Counted from the stretch's first letter, positions 33,507-46,734 are shown. The stretch is 64,000 nucleotides of DNA from Pezicula radicicola (GCA_003008705.1 PDUO01000001.1:1054001-1118000), one strand, 5' to 3'. The notes: generated from the sequence alone by a model not told the origin. Translations and numbers: made by a program.

Positions 33507-36500
33507 ATGGACCTTTACAACCGCTTTCTGGTTGCTGCTCTCGTAGTCCTGGGAGTTCTTCCAGGTGCCTGCGAGGCACAAACGGACTTTTCTGTCACAA
33601 CTGGAGCACTTTCAACCTGGACGCAGAGGGACTGGAGTTTGACAAGCACAAAACTCGTCCCTGGACAATATCAGTCAAGGCTGTCGCTCGCGAATGGGTA
33701 AGCTCAATACTTGTTTTCTGCTTGTATATTTAATTTGAAAGGGCTGTATTTGTTGACAGAATGGCGCAGATATGTTGGAGCGTCCCTAGCGCAAATCGGT
33801 CCCTTCTTCGAAAAAGACTTGAATCAAACGGATCGGACTGGGACCATACCAAAAAATGGCTGGCCTTTATTCGACGAACGAATCAGTTTCTCAACAATCT
33901 CCGGTTTCTTCAACGTCCAACAGAAGTAAGTGCCTTCGAGTTTGCTCTTCCCAACTTGGAGCTAAGCTTGCATTCTGACTTGTTAAAGTACCACTGGAAA
34001 TAATTATGGGTGGTTGAGCCAGTACGGCTGGGATTCTTTCATCGCTGGAATCCCTCATTCTACTGCAATAATATATGCATTCGGTGACCAATATCTCGAT
34101 GCTACTGTTAGCAATACTACCATCTCCAACTTTTCTTCCAAGTTGAGTTTCAAGACTGGTGTCGCGGAGTGGGCTTATACGTGGACTCCTGCAAACACTG
34201 CTGCGGCTTTCAATATCACATACAGCGCCATATTCAGTAGACAACGTCCCAATGTCATCGCCGTGAAGTCGACCATCGTGCCGTCAGCGGACATCAACGG
34301 TACTGTGACTGATTTGTTAGATGGGCAGAGTGCGGTTCGATCATACCTTAGCACAAAGGGAATTGATCAGAATGGTTCAACGATTTACTCAACATTTCAT
34401 CCTACGAACCTTCCCCAGATTACTGGTGCAGTAGTTTCAGGCGTCAATTTCTCCAACAGTTACACAGACATCTCCACCCGTGCTACAGCCCAAGGTGCAT
34501 ATGTCAGTGGAGATTCAACTACAATTGGCCAGTCTTTTGGTATCAGTCTCAAGGCTGGACAAACAGCCACATTCTTCAAATATGTTGGTGTTGCCTCTAG
34601 TGACAAGTTTTCTAATCCCGAGTCGACAGCGAGACAACAGCAAGCTCAAGCTGCATCTGCCGGCTGGGATACCTTGCTCTCTGAGCACGTTGCAGCATGG
34701 GCAGCTCTCTTGACAGAAGACTCAGTGGATGATTTTTCGGACCCTGTGACAGGAGAACTGCCTGATGATCAGCTCATTGAAATTTTGCATGTGTCGAGTG
34801 TAGCTAATCCTTATTATCTCCTTCAGAACATGCAGCCTCAGGGTAGTGGTCTCAATGATGATGGAATTTCAGTTGGTGGGCTGGTGTCTGATTCTTACTC
34901 TGGGCAAGTTTTTTGGGATATGGATTACTGGATGGCTCCTGGCTTGAATCTGGCCTTCCCGGAATGGGCAGAACAGATCACTAACTTCCGTGTCAAACAA
35001 CATCCTCAAGCACTCGCCAACGCCGCTTTCAACAATTATCCCAATGGAAGCGCTCTTTATTCATGGACAGCTGGGCGCTACGGGAATTGTACTGCAACTG
35101 GACCTTGTGTGGACTACCAATATCATCTTAATTATGATATCGTATTCAACATGCAGCAGTTAAGAGCAGTCACGGGAAATGATAGCTGGTTTGAAGGAGG
35201 CCCCCAAGATGTTTTTAACAGTGCTGTCTTGATGACTTCTCATCTGTTGGAGTACAATGAGACTACTCAGACATATTGGATCCACAATATGACAGATCCT
35301 GACGAATATGCTGTAGGTAGAATGCCATGATACTCTCGACATAACTGACAGGAGACAGAATATGATCGATAACGGCGCCTTCACTTTGGCTAGTGCCACT
35401 GATTTACTACAACAGGCCAATTCACAACTCACAGCTCAAGGACAGTCTATCAACCAGACGTGGGAATCTCAACAGAATGTTGAATTTCCGAAGGCAGATT
35501 CGGGGATCACCCTTGAATTTACGGGTATGAACAACAGTGCTGCCGTCAAACAGGCGGACGTTGTGCTCTTAGCGTACCCATTAGACTACCTACAGAACTA
35601 CAGCACTTCCGAGAAGCTACTCGACTTAGACTACGTAAGCCCAGTCTCAATTCTGATCTCTGAAGTAGCACTTACTGACTTGAAGTAAAACAGTATGCAA
35701 ATAGACAGAGCCCTAATGGTCCCGCAATGACTTATTCTGTCTTTGCAGTCGTTGCAAATGCATTATCACCATCAGGTTGCTCGGCCTTTACCTATACTCT
35801 TGGGGGGACATTAAGTTATCTCCGAGGTCCTTGGTATCAGTTCTCTGAACAGGCTGTTGACGATGCTTCTATAAATGGTGGCACGAATCCTGCTTTTCCT
35901 TTCCTTACTGGCCATGGTGGAGCGAATCAAATCGTGCCATTTGGCTTCTTAGGAGTCCGTACCGATCAGCCTGTCCTCTACATCAATCCTTCCCTTCCAC
36001 CACAGATCCCTCAGGTCCGAGTACGCACTATTCATTATGCCGGCGCAACTCTCTCCTTCTTTATCAATCAGACCCACACGACTATAACTCGGTCCGTAAC
36101 ACCCCAATCAAAGGGCTTAATCGACGCCTATGCAAATACCACATTTCCTTTCAAGCTTGGCACCCCTTCGACTTCCTCAACGGATGCTATCAGCTACACA
36201 ATTAGCATAAACCAGACTATCACTATTCCAAATCGATTATACTGGAAAACCCTCACCAATGCTGGAAATTTACTACAATGCCTACCAGTCTCGTCTACAG
36301 ACAGCTATGCGGCAGGCCAGTTTCCAGTGGCTGCAAATGATGGGGCTTCATCTACTGATTGGCAGCCCGCATCTAACGAGTCGGCTTCGATACTTATCAA
36401 CATGACAACTGTATCACCATCCCCTATTTCCGGCATATTCATCGACTGGGCAGCCCGACCACCGCTTCGTGCCACGGTCTATCTTGGCAATAGTACAGAA

Positions 36501-36992
36501 ACGACAGACCAAGGCACCTTTCTCCTCGGAAACGAAACAGTCATCTCACTCGGCAACATTTCTGCCAACTTACCATACAACGCAACAGCTGCAACGGAAT
36601 CTCTAGATGAGGTCATACCCGTAGTAGGAAACACGACGTCAATCGACGTCACAGGAGCATGGAGTGGAAATTATGCCCGTCTTGTGATCGAGGGATGCTT
36701 AGAAAATGATGGCGATGGCGCTACGGTTGCTGAATTTGTTTTGATAGGTGCAAACTCTCCTAATTCTTCCTCGACTGTGAGTGCGATATCAACTATCAGT
36801 TCAGCGACAGCAACTATCGCGGCTGAGTCTACGAGTGTGGCTCTTTCAGATGCGACACCAAGTGCCACTGGAACTGCAACAGTCAGTGCAGCCACTTCGA
36901 CAAGGAGCTCGGCGGCTTCAAGTGGGATGAAAAGTGGGAATTTTAAGTTGTTTGCTACTATGCTTTTAGGGGCCTTTATTGAGATGCTTTGA
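33507..36992 (+). CDS. ath1: Acid trehalase, GH65, with predicted GPI-anchor signal
   Basis: Hydrolyses extracellular or vacuolar trehalose to glucose. Five exons: 33507-33697, 33770-33925, 33989-35312, 35359-35634, 35694-36992; 1081 aa with consistent phases. The signal peptide is MDLYNRFLVAALVVLGVLPG; an upstream ATG at 33486 would add 7 residues and is less signal-like. Family blocks: VPGQYQSRLSLANGYVGASL (N-terminal GH65 domain), then WDMDYWMAPGLNLAFPEWA and PNGSALYSWTAGRYGNC in the (alpha/alpha)6 barrel. The predicted catalytic acid is Glu555 in DPDEYANMIDNGAFT, across the exon 3/4 join. A Ser/Thr/Ala-rich tail ends in a hydrophobic stretch (FKLFATMLLGAFIEML), suggesting GPI anchoring at the surface. 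Many N-glycosylation sequons. It converges with the GH5 gene. Confidence 0.93.
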
Positions 36993-37562
36993 ATATTTTA
37001 CTTGGACAGATGGATCTCATAAATTATGATTATGCTATATCAATTTATAATGTATATAAACTGAAACAACTTCCGTGGAATTCGACACTAGCATATGACC
37101 ACTCCGGTAACTCACTTGATTTAGTCAATTTGGGCCATTCACTTAATCTGGTAAAATGATCTGTTATAAACCAATTCGTACGGTAGCAGCAAAGGTAGCA
37201 GATTATAGTAGATGGTAATATGTGGTTTCCCAGAGTACTAGTATACTTTTAGAGATATGCAAACTCCTAACTGCAATGTTTAAAGTGAGGCTACTCTGCG
37301 TGTTACTACAGCTTGCAAGTTGGAGCTCGTTTAGGCTAGCGAGCTCGCTAAGCCTTGCTTTCCTCTTGCCGATGTTAACTTATTCACTGGACTATGGGCA
37401 TCCAAATGTATGCTAGAAGCTTAAATTCACCAGTCATCACTTTCTAATGGTTGTTTAGTAGTAAGAAGATAGGCTTCATGATGTTTGATTCATACAATCT
37501 CATTTTAGGTATCCAGGCACGCCTTATCATCACCTTTGTGGAATTTAACAAGCACCTTCACT
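36993..37562. other. Short intergenic region between convergent genes
   Basis: Holds a truncated MITE (right end at 37185) and the 3' ends of the trehalase and GH5 genes. No gene seen. Confidence 0.5.
37106..37185 (+). mobile_element. MITE fragment (right end)
   Basis: About 80 bp. Internal GGTAACTCACTTGATTTAG units run into TTATAAACCAATTCGTACGG and a flanking TA. The left terminus is missing. Confidence 0.65.
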
Positions 37563-39091
37563 CTACACATCATCCAAATCCATTGGAATCACACCCGCAG
37601 CAACAGCATCCTGATAACTCCACCGATAATCACCCAACTGACTCTTCCAAGTCCAAAAAACCCATCCATTAGTATGAGTCTCATAACTCATAATCTGCGC
37701 CGCGAACCACTTCTTATAAAAGGCCTGTTGCGTACTAGGATCCCATGCACTAGTCCATTGAACGTTATCAGGAGGTGATAAGGAGAATTCTCCAACGACG
37801 GTAGGTGTTTCGTTGTCGGAGTTGCGGTTGTCGGAACATGATTCGCTAAGGTAGGCTGATTGGGAGACGGTGACTGAGGTGTCCCATTTTAGGTAGCGAT
37901 GGTCGTCGTAGGCCATGAAGTTTGTGTTTGTGAGGGCTGAATTGGGATTTCCACTACCCCAGAGTTCGTTCATTACCTCGACGTGGAGGTAGTTGTTGGA
38001 TGTTATGCCGAGAGCGGATTCAGCGTTTCTGATTGCCTGGGAGTGTTGTTAGGACATATTGTCTAAGAAGTAATAGGTAAATTAGGGAAGACTTACAGCA
38101 TAAGCGTTTGGATAGTAATTTGATACCATTGTGGCAGTTGTTCCTGTGTCTTGCACAGGCTCGTTGACAATGCCCAGCATACCAACGTTGCGGAAGTTGG
38201 TATTACTGTGAATCTGGGTAGTGAGCCACCCGAGGAATGTAGTTGCTCGGGCGTACTCTGCCGTAAGTGGGGAGTTAGCAATTACTTCTTTTGTAGGGGA
38301 TTTGGAGTTGTTGCTCCCGAGACATGTCTTGAGAGAAAACGTCTTGAAATGGGATGTCTCAAGAAGAATTCCTTTTAGAATACTCCCGAATAGGAATGAA
38401 AGTGCTCCCCAATACGTACGATAGTCAACGTAGAAGCCAGGAGTAGGAGCGTACTATGCAAAATTGTTAGCCAATGTATCAGCGCAAGAATGACACTTGC
38501 GAAACTTACCTGTCCAGTATCTGGGTTACTAGCAACCTGTGCTCCAGGTGCTCCATGCATATCAATGATGATATAGAACCCAGCATCACTTGCCCATCCA
38601 CAGAGCTGCTCTAGGTAAGATAAACCTCCTTGCGGGAAGTGCTCGCTGTCCGAATAGACAACACTCTCATCCATCCAGTACCCGATAGGGATACGGATAG
38701 TATTCAGTCCATAACTCGCCATCTGCGTAATATCACTCTTAGTGATCCAAGAGGCCCAATGAGATTGAAAGACCGAGTTTGCTTTGGTCTGTCCAAGGGC
38801 ACTGACACAATCAAATTCAGAATTGTATGCCCCGCAGCCCATATTCGACCATGCAGTGTCGGCGAGCCAGGGTTCAAACACGAACAATGAGCCCATGTTG
38901 ACACCTCGGATCTTACCCGAGGCTTGGAGCCATCGTCTGGAGGAGCGTTTGTTGGCGCTGTCCGTTACGTTGGGGGATTCAAAGTGGTTGGTCCCATCAA
39001 GTGCGGTGATGGTCTTGTCGGTTCCTGGCATCCATGCTACAGTGAAGCTGGCGAGACCTAGGAGGCTTGCGGTAAATGTACGGATATACAT
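37563..39091 (-). CDS. Secreted GH5 glucanase (beta-1,6- or exo-beta-1,3-type)
   Basis: Cell-wall glucan hydrolase, secreted. Four exons: 39091-38510, a 34-nt exon 38453-38420, 38257-38097, 38036-37563; 416 aa. The signal peptide is [21 protein letters not shown]5 landmarks: [40 protein letters not shown], the acid/base Glu238 in LGIVNEPV, and the nucleophile Glu342 in TVVGEFSLS, with the substrate-site Trp in GWVFWTWK. The pattern is closest to fungal endo-beta-1,6-glucanases and exo-beta-1,3-glucanases; I cannot separate the two by eye. No GPI tail is present. A TATA-like box lies 160 bases upstream. Confidence 0.9.
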
Positions 39092-39246
39092 GGTCTAGTT
39101 GGCTTGAAGCATTAATGTCAACGTGGAATAGTGTGAAAGGAGCGTGGAGAAGGAGCGTGGAAGAGATCAAAACCCCATGGCTATTCACTGGAGTATTCAG
39201 ATGAGAGCTGCGAGAGAGAAGAAAGTTTCTGCAAAAGAAGTGCTCA

Positions 39247-39255
39247 TTTTTATAA
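39247..39255 (-). promoter_or_regulatory. TATA-like box of the GH5 gene
   Basis: On the minus strand it reads TTATAAAAA, about 160 bases before the ATG at 39091. Motif only. Confidence 0.35.
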
Positions 39256-42200
39256 GGAAAATCTAGTGAATAGATCTCTGGTGCCTACGGCATCCAAAAA
39301 TAAATGCTCTACTACCGGCAGTTTAACCTTGACCCTCGGCCTGGTTGAAATGAACTATTCCTGCTGACAATCCACGGTGTTACTGATCATAATAGCAAAA
39401 GGGCAGCCCATGTCCAGCCTACTTGGCATGCTTGATGCTTACAGAGGCTCACTGTACCAGAGTAGCGCACTAGGCGAGGTAACGTAGTACCGTAAATTTC
39501 CCAAGCCCCCGTAGCCGGCGTCTCTTCAGAAGACCATGTCGAAGGATCAAGTAGTGGAGATACTCGGTCCTGTGAAGCTATAGAGACAGGCTTAAATGTG
39601 ATTGCGAGGTACTTCATAAGCCTGCAGCGGCATGTTAGTGACTTAGTACCTACGAGTAATACATGACGGCATGGTACCTGCACACTACGATGTGACTTGC
39701 ATGCTCCCTATAGCACCACACCATACCCCACACTGTCCTGTCCCTTGTGATCTGATGCACAATTTGCCATTGGGGGCAAAACTACATAAAGGTGTTAGGA
39801 TGGACGTTGGATCTTAAGGGTCTTAAAGGTCTGTCTGGTGGGTGACCCGTGTACCTACGATTCGATAAAAGATTCGATAAAGATTCGGGCCGCCACCTAG
39901 CGCCCTAGCGAGCGCGCATGACAGATAAGTCAGCTGCTGTGTCTCTCTCACCAGGACGAAGCACCACTAGAAGAAAGATAACGACGTCTTCCAGGCTTAT
40001 TGAATAAAGTCAATGACACCCTTCAATACTCTCGGAGAAGGTCCTCAATACGGAGGACTACTGGCCGGTACAAGACTCAGAGCACTATTCCGTATACCGT
40101 AAGAATTGGGTTATAAAAGATTATTTCGGGTGGTTATTTATTCAGACATAAGAGATGGATTTTGGTAACCTAGTTGATTTAGGTAACCTAGTTGATTTGA
40201 GTAACCTAGTTGATTTGAGTAACTCAGTTGATTTGGGCACTTGGGTAACGCACTTGGTTTGGATAACTCACTTCCCCTAATTAAAATGACCCCTTATAAA
40301 CTAATTCGTATGGTAGTAATTTCCTTCTTCAAAGCCACAATAATTGATTCAGGGTTCAGTTCTCCGCTGCAGGCAGCCTCCGAAAATATAAGATTAGAGA
40401 TGCTGAATTTCTACCTGGCTGCGCCGCAAATATTCTTGGAGTTTGTGTACGGTAGGTAAGCTTAATAGCTATTTCGAGGCACAATAAATTGAAGAATGAG
40501 TTTAAACTTAAGCCCAGAACCCCAGTCTATGGGATGCAGACAAGAGTTGCAATTGCGGGAAATAGACAGTACGAAAGTACAGAATCACGTAGCTATCCCA
40601 GTTCCGACCCCTTTCAAATGGAATGTCAAATTATTGGAATTAACAAGAGATTAACAATCTTCAGGTACCATATCACCGGTCTCATAGCCTTCTTCTCCTC
40701 TTCTTAGTCACGTGATATACAAGACTCTGACGAGAAATAGTTTAGAGTAGCCTCTGTGCAGAACTTGGGAGGAGGCGCCAATATACTAATTGGATACCTA
40801 CGCATCTGGCACTCATCTGCAGAATGTAGGAAATAGGGTTAGTTCGGAAAAAACCAACGGCTACTGACTCAAAGCGCGCAATACGCAAGGGGACCATTTG
40901 GTGGCGGGATGACACATTGAAACATTCGCGCTCCTTTTTTAAATACCGCAGTGGAAAGCTTTTCCCAACGACAATTCTTCATCTTCACATATCCTTCCTA
41001 TGAGCCACTGGAATCAGAGACGCAGGGAGACCGACGCTGTTGACGATAAAATTGCGTTCGTCGTCCTCAACACGCAAGAAGGACGAGGAGGAAACATTTC
41101 CAGTCTCCTTCACCACTTGGACTCCACGGCACGGCAATACGACACTTTTTTGCAGCCCATGATATTTCCGACAGCACACTGAGCTGCTTTTATCGGTCTT
41201 TGAACCTCCACGCATCAATCCTACGAGTCCATAGCAAGGTATCGCGACATGCAAATGTTCTTGGCGGAGTGTGAACTCGTGTGCTGGTAAGGGCGATTCG
41301 AGTGAGAGGAAGGGTACAACTCTCTTCCTTGACGTTTGGAATGGCTGTTTTCGGTGTTAGGGAAGGCTCCTCGGTGGTACAGTTGCCATCAGCTTTTTCA
41401 TAGGGTGCCAAGCTCAATTCATGCTCAATTTTACCCCTCCTTCCAGCCCCCTTGAGGAAGTCATATAGACCTCGGCGTGGTTGAGATTTTAAGCTTTCGC
41501 GACATCGGTTTCAATGGAATGGAATATAGTAGTAATATTGCCTAGGTAGGGAGTCTTGGTAGAAGCCCGAATACAGTTAGATCGGCTAGATACCCAGCTC
41601 GAACGATTTCTTTCATGGCGAGATCCAAGACTTTCACGTTGCGCTCCATAAGCATGCAGCGTGAAAATATCTTCACGGCTTTTTATTATCGATGATTATT
41701 TATGAATTCGACAAGTGTTATATTTCCATTAGCAAACGTGTCAGGCTTTCATAATAATCTTACACTTGGCTTTCTGCGAAGGTTTTCGTCGTCCCTTCTT
41801 CACCCAGCACACATCAGGGTCAGGGTTTCTTATCGGGCTTCTAATTTGGTCTTTTACCGTGTCAGACCTTATCTTTTGGCTTTCTTGGGCTATCTTTCTA
41901 CCAGTTGCTCGTTTTTGTGACAGAAAACAGTTACACCCCCATGTGTTCCCCCGGTGGCCTGCAGCGATTACAGGTAATAGAAGTTACCGGACATGCAAGA
42001 ACTGTTGACATACCGATGCACGCTGCACAAGGGGTTCCACATCTTATCGGAAAGATTGCGGCCTGCTGCTGTACTGTAGCTGCACCTGGCGATGGTCGTT
42101 CGATTGAAATAATATTCCCAGGGCTGATGATAAGCAGAACGCGCTGTTAATATAACGACACAACTACCCAGCCTGTATTGGATTATTTCGTACGACGAAA

Positions 42201-42347
42201 AGCAACCATTCTACCCTTTGTTATTTTTTTGGGGGTTTTCCATGGGCTATTTCATGCGCTGGTTAAGACGTCATTATATCGCAGTTACACTAGACGTCCT
42301 TTTGCCAATCTATTAAGGTCTGCGGACTCAGAAAACGCCCGCTCGCA
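39256..42347. other. Long intergenic region with one MITE
   Basis: About 3.1 kb without a supported gene. It contains the full MITE copy at 40095-40315. Several short frames near 41000-42430 show no domain or codon pattern. The final 200 bases are probably the permease leader. Confidence 0.5.
40095..40315 (+). mobile_element. MITE copy 3 with about five internal 18-bp repeats
   Basis: 221 bp, TA-flanked. Left end TACCGTAAGAATTGGGTTAT, right end CTTATAAACTAATTCGTATG then GTA. Internal units are of the type GGTAACCTAGTTGATTTA. It shares a TTATTCAGACATAAGAGATG block with the copy at 53019. Confidence 0.8.
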
Positions 42348-44269
42348 ATGGCTCCCAATTACCCCGAGGACAGCAGTAATGACAATTCCATCACTCGCGA
42401 TAACAAGACATCCAAAGCCCGCGATGTAATGGGCCTTGAGGCCGGCACCACCACAATCGCATCCTCTGATGATGAGCTCCTAGCATCTTTGGGCTACCGA
42501 GCCGAGCTGAAGCGCGAGTTCTCATATCTTACTGTCTTTGGGCAATCCTTTGGCGCCATGGGCATCGCTCCCGCTATAGCAGAATCTATCATCTTCTCCC
42601 TCGGAAGCGCCGGCGCTGTGGGAATGGTGTGGACATATTTGGTTGGGTGTTTGTTGTTGATTCCTGTGGCGTTGAGTTTGGGAGAGTTGGGAAGCAGTAT
42701 GCCGACGTCGGGAGGGTTGTATTATGTGAGATACGGGAAAATCACTTAAGCGTTTGAAGTGACTAACAGGTGTAATAGTGGGTTGCGAGATTGACCGCGG
42801 AGAGATACAGAGCCTTCATGTGCTGGCTTGCGTACGTCTCCTACGATATATCATTCCCGAGACAATATCTAACTTCTGAAATAGTGGCTACATGAATGTT
42901 TTGGGTTATATTTCCATCTACGCATCTACCATCTATGCCGCGACCCTCATTCTCGGCGCAACAATCTCTATTGGCACTGATGGTGCATTCGTTGCTAGCA
43001 AGTACCACAACTATGGCATGTTTGTCGCAACAACCTTCCTGACTTTCGGCATGACCTGCGTTCCTTCTAAATTGATGTCCCGTCTCAACTTCTCATACAT
43101 CTTTGTTCAGTTTGCTATGTTGCTGGCATTCATTATTGCTCTTGCAGCTGGAACACCCAAGGAATTGAAGAACAGTGCTAGCTTTGTATTCACAGACCTG
43201 CAAAACACTGGGTACTGGACTAACAAGTATGTACCTTCCCTTTCTCTGAGATTATCATCAGTCACTGATACTAGAGTAGCGGATGGGCATTCATGCTCTC
43301 ATTCTTGACTCCCGTCTGGGTTGTTTCTGGATTTGAATCATCGGCAACAATCGCAGAAGAAGCTTCTAATGCTGCTAAAGCTGTGCCATTCGCCATGCTT
43401 TCCTCGCTAGTAGCAGCAACCTTCACGGGATGGGCTGTCATCATCACCATCGCCTTCTGTATGGGCCCTGATGTTATAGGCCTTGTCACATCGCCTCTCG
43501 GTCAACCTCTAGCTCAAATCGTTTTTAACAGTCTGGGCAAGAACGGCAGTATCGCCATTTTGGTCTTCCTCTGGATCTCCAGTATCTGCAACTGCTCCAT
43601 ATTGATGGTAGCCGCTAGCCGAGAGACCTTCGCCTTTGCACGAGGTTCGTTCGCTCTTCTCTCACTCAATCAAGACTCACTTTTGCTAACAAAAATCCAG
43701 ACCACGGCCTCCCAGGTAGCTCCTTCATCCGTGTCCTATCAGCTAACAAAACTCCTGCCCGCGCCATTGGTTTTACCGCCATATGCTGTCTCCTCGAAGG
43801 CCTTCTCATGCTCGTCAATACGATCGCCATCAACAGTATCTTCAACCTCGCAATCATGGGTCTCTACTTCGCCTACTGCATGCCACTCATCTCCCGTCTC
43901 GTATTCCGTCACTTCACACCTGGAGTATGGTACATGGGAGACACAATCTCTTACATCTCAGCACTATATTCCGTTTGCTGGATGACATTTATTTTCGTCA
44001 TCTTACTATTCCCAACATACCCAGATCCGAACGCGCAAGAAATGAATTATGCTGTTGTTGTCCTCGGCTTTGTATTGATTTTCTGCGTGGTATACTATTT
44101 TATGCCTGGATTTGGAGGCAAGACATTCTTTAAGGGTCCTGTTAGGACAATTGATGATATTATGGATCCTAGTCCGATTATGGCTGAGGGCGTGGAGAGG
44201 AAAATTGTGGAAGAAAGAGCGGGTCATACTGATGCGAATGAAAAGGACGTTTTGGAAAGTTCTACGTGA
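42348..44269 (+). CDS. Amino acid/choline/GABA permease, APC superfamily
   Basis: Plasma-membrane transporter of the ACT family, which takes up choline, GABA or amino acids; the substrate is undetermined. Five exons: 42348-42725, 42779-42831, 42885-43226, 43280-43644, 43701-44269; 568 aa. The N-terminal cytosolic region is followed by LGYRAELKREFSYLTVFGQS and SFGAMGIAPAIAESIIFSLG (TM1 region). Then come GELGSSMPTSGGLYYW (TM2/3) and FESSATIAEEASNAAKAVPF, a family signature after TM6. About 12 membrane segments can be counted. The exon 4/5 join yields FARDHGLPGSSFIRVLSANKTPARAIG, the expected loop. The C-terminus ends in an acidic tail. No neighbour suggests a catabolic cluster. Confidence 0.9.
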
Positions 44270-45252
44270 AGCTTTATGTAGTGGGTTTGAGAGATGATAT
44301 TTACATATGAAGTAGATCTATAATATGTACATTGATCCATTAGAGCGATGATGATGATTTGGAATGTTATATACCTTGTAGTCACCGTAGAATATTTGAA
44401 TTCTTTCTTGATTATTAGACCATTATTTTGAATTCCCTAGTAGTGAATTTGTACAATGTATATCTTGTTGAAATTCTTATAGAAATTAAAATTTAGTCTG
44501 TTTAATGCAGTCACTGCTGTATGGTTATATAGCATATCTAAGAGCCTACAATAATAGTTATATACGAATATATATAAAAGGTCTTTAGTAACACACTTAA
44601 TAAAAGTAACTAATTTGATTTAAATAACTCAATAATACTTGAATGACCCCTTACCTTACTAAAACAATATTTATATATTCTATTGACTATCCATTCGACT
44701 CTCTTTCATTTCAACCTCCTCAAATTCTTCGAAAGGGGGATAACTCACGTGCCTCGCTTCATCATGCACAACTACCAACTCTCCTGCAACAATGCATAAC
44801 ACTACCCGCATTGCACAAGATGCCGTAGTAACCGCCTCGATTACAAGACATATAATTTATTCGCCGTAGCGGCCCGACGGATCTGAGCAATAAGAGCTCT
44901 CCATTTCATTTATACATACACAAGTTACACAAGACTATGATTTTAAGGTCATACTAAGAGCACTTCGGTGGAGATACGAAAGTATTTTGCATTAGCGGAT
45001 TATAAAGCCTGGTGAAGTTTAGAGCACTAGGAGTGGGACTTAGGGATTTTTGGCTAGTGCAGAGATGAGAAGTGCGATGGTTGATTAGTACGATGATGAG
45101 AAGCGGCGGCGGAGATGGAAGGTATAAAGATGGCATGGACAGACTGAATTTCTTCCAGATAACTCATCAATCATTTCTTCCATCTTTCTTCTCAATAACT
45201 TATACTTTTATTTTGGCTTTCATATCGAAATTATTCGCATCAACAACTCAGA
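44270..45252. other. AT-rich intergenic region with a MITE relic
   Basis: Very AT-rich. Around 44574-44655 lie decayed MITE-like internal units (TAACACACTTAAT, TAACTAATTTGATTTAAA) and a right-end-like AATGACCCCTTA, without clear termini. No gene. Confidence 0.45.
45123..45129 (+). promoter_or_regulatory. TATA-like box of the NmrA-like gene
   Basis: TATAAAG lies about 124 bases upstream of the ATG at 45253. Motif and spacing only. Confidence 0.4.
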
Positions 45253-46734
45253 ATGGCCAAGACAATCGTAGTCCTAGGCGTAACCGGCACCCAAGTCAGT
45301 CACTGCGTCTCTTCAAACCCAACACAACTAACCAAACCTAGGGTGATTCTGTAGCGAGTACTTTCCTTTCCAAAGGCTGGACCGTTCGTGGTGTAACTCG
45401 CAACACCACCAGTCCTTCATCCCTCTCGCTCAAAGCCAAGGGCATCGAATTAGTTTCCGCTGATCTTGATGATGCCTCCTCTTTCACTGGAATCTTTAGC
45501 GATGCTCATGCCGTCTTCGCTATGACCGATTGTTTGTAAATCCTGTTCTTTGTTTTAGATCTGTAGATGTTTCAAGGGTCTGCTACATGTCTTCAAGAAT
45601 CTCTCTCTCCTTGCAAGACATAACGTGCTATTCCTATACCTAAATAGCATCTGACTCATCTGAAGCTTTCTAGAAGCTTTCGAGAAGCAGCAATGCTGAC
45701 ACAAAACTTCTGAACAGTCTGGCAACCTTTCTTCTCTTCCTTTGCGGAGTTGACAAAAAAGAGCGACAGAGCAACGGGCGAATATGCATTTGCTGTTGAG
45801 ATGCAGCGCGGGAAGAATGTTGTCGATGCTGCCGCCAAGGTCCTAAAAGAGGTGAGTTTTTTGTACATATTTTGTTTATGGTTGGCTGATGTTGATATGA
45901 CGCGTTTGTAGGAAGGAGTACTAGAGCATTTCATCTGGAGTTCTTTGCCTCCAATGAAAAAGCTCAGTGGTGGGAAGTATACTTATATCTACCACTTCGA
46001 TTCCAAAGCCGCCGTTACGGATTATATCAAGGAAGAACAACCTGAATTATGGAAGAAAACTAGTTTGTTGAACATGGCATTTTATACCACCAATATGCTG
46101 AAGTATGGCGGGTTGATCGGTGCCGCAAAAGTGTTTATCCTTTGACCCTTTTCCTTACCGTATGGTTTTGCTAATGTTCGGTGCAGGACGACGAGTCTGG
46201 AAAGTATGTCATGAAGACGCCTGGGGCAGTCGATGCTATTCATCCTTTCGTTGTCCCCCAAGAGACGGGCATCTTCGCAGACCTCCTTGTTCGTAGACCA
46301 CCAGGCATCAATTTGTTGGCCTGCAATGAGCTTGCCAGTTATGAGACTTTCATGAAAGTCTGGAGTGAGATCACCGGCGCACCATCCGAGGTCAGACAAC
46401 AATCTGTAGATGACGCAGACAAGGCGGCCCCAGGTGGTATTGGGCGAGAGGCCGCTGAGAGTACGGCTTGTAGTGCTGAATTTGGGTGGGGTCAGAGAGA
46501 AGGGACCTTGAAATTGCCGATGGAGGTAAGTTGTCTGCATTCCCTCAGTTGAGCTGCACACACGTCATGGCGATACAAAGCCCGAGGTGGTTTTCGTGTG
46601 AATCTAAAGATGGAAAAGAAGTGTGCTGATAGAAGGTTCTGTAGATTGATCCAGACATCAAGTTGACCAGTTTAAGAGGGTATTTCGAGGGTGAAGATTG
46701 GACGGCCTTCCTGGGCACGAAAAGTGACAAATAG
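45253..46734 (+). CDS. NmrA-like NAD(P)-binding protein
   Basis: Atypical short-chain dehydrogenase-like protein of the NmrA/HSCARG group, a redox-sensing or reductase fold. Six exons: 45253-45294, 45342-45531, 45718-45851, 45912-46130, 46187-46525, 46645-46734; 337 aa with consistent phases. The dinucleotide motif VVLGVTGTQGDSVA (G-x-T-G-x-Q-G) spans the first intron. Then come VRGVTRN, GIELVSADLDD and AHAVFAMTDFWQPFF. A later EHFIWSSLPPMKKLSGGKYT is typical of the family. The second intron (45532-45717, 186 nt, donor GTTTGT) is longer and weaker than the others and is the least certain border. The catalytic Tyr/Lys of classical SDRs is not evident, so a regulatory role is as likely as catalysis. 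Confidence 0.85.

Noticed and set aside
41000..42347. Several short frames upstream of the permease gene
   Set aside because: None has a domain, signal peptide or plausible exon chain; overlapping frames on both strands suggest chance.
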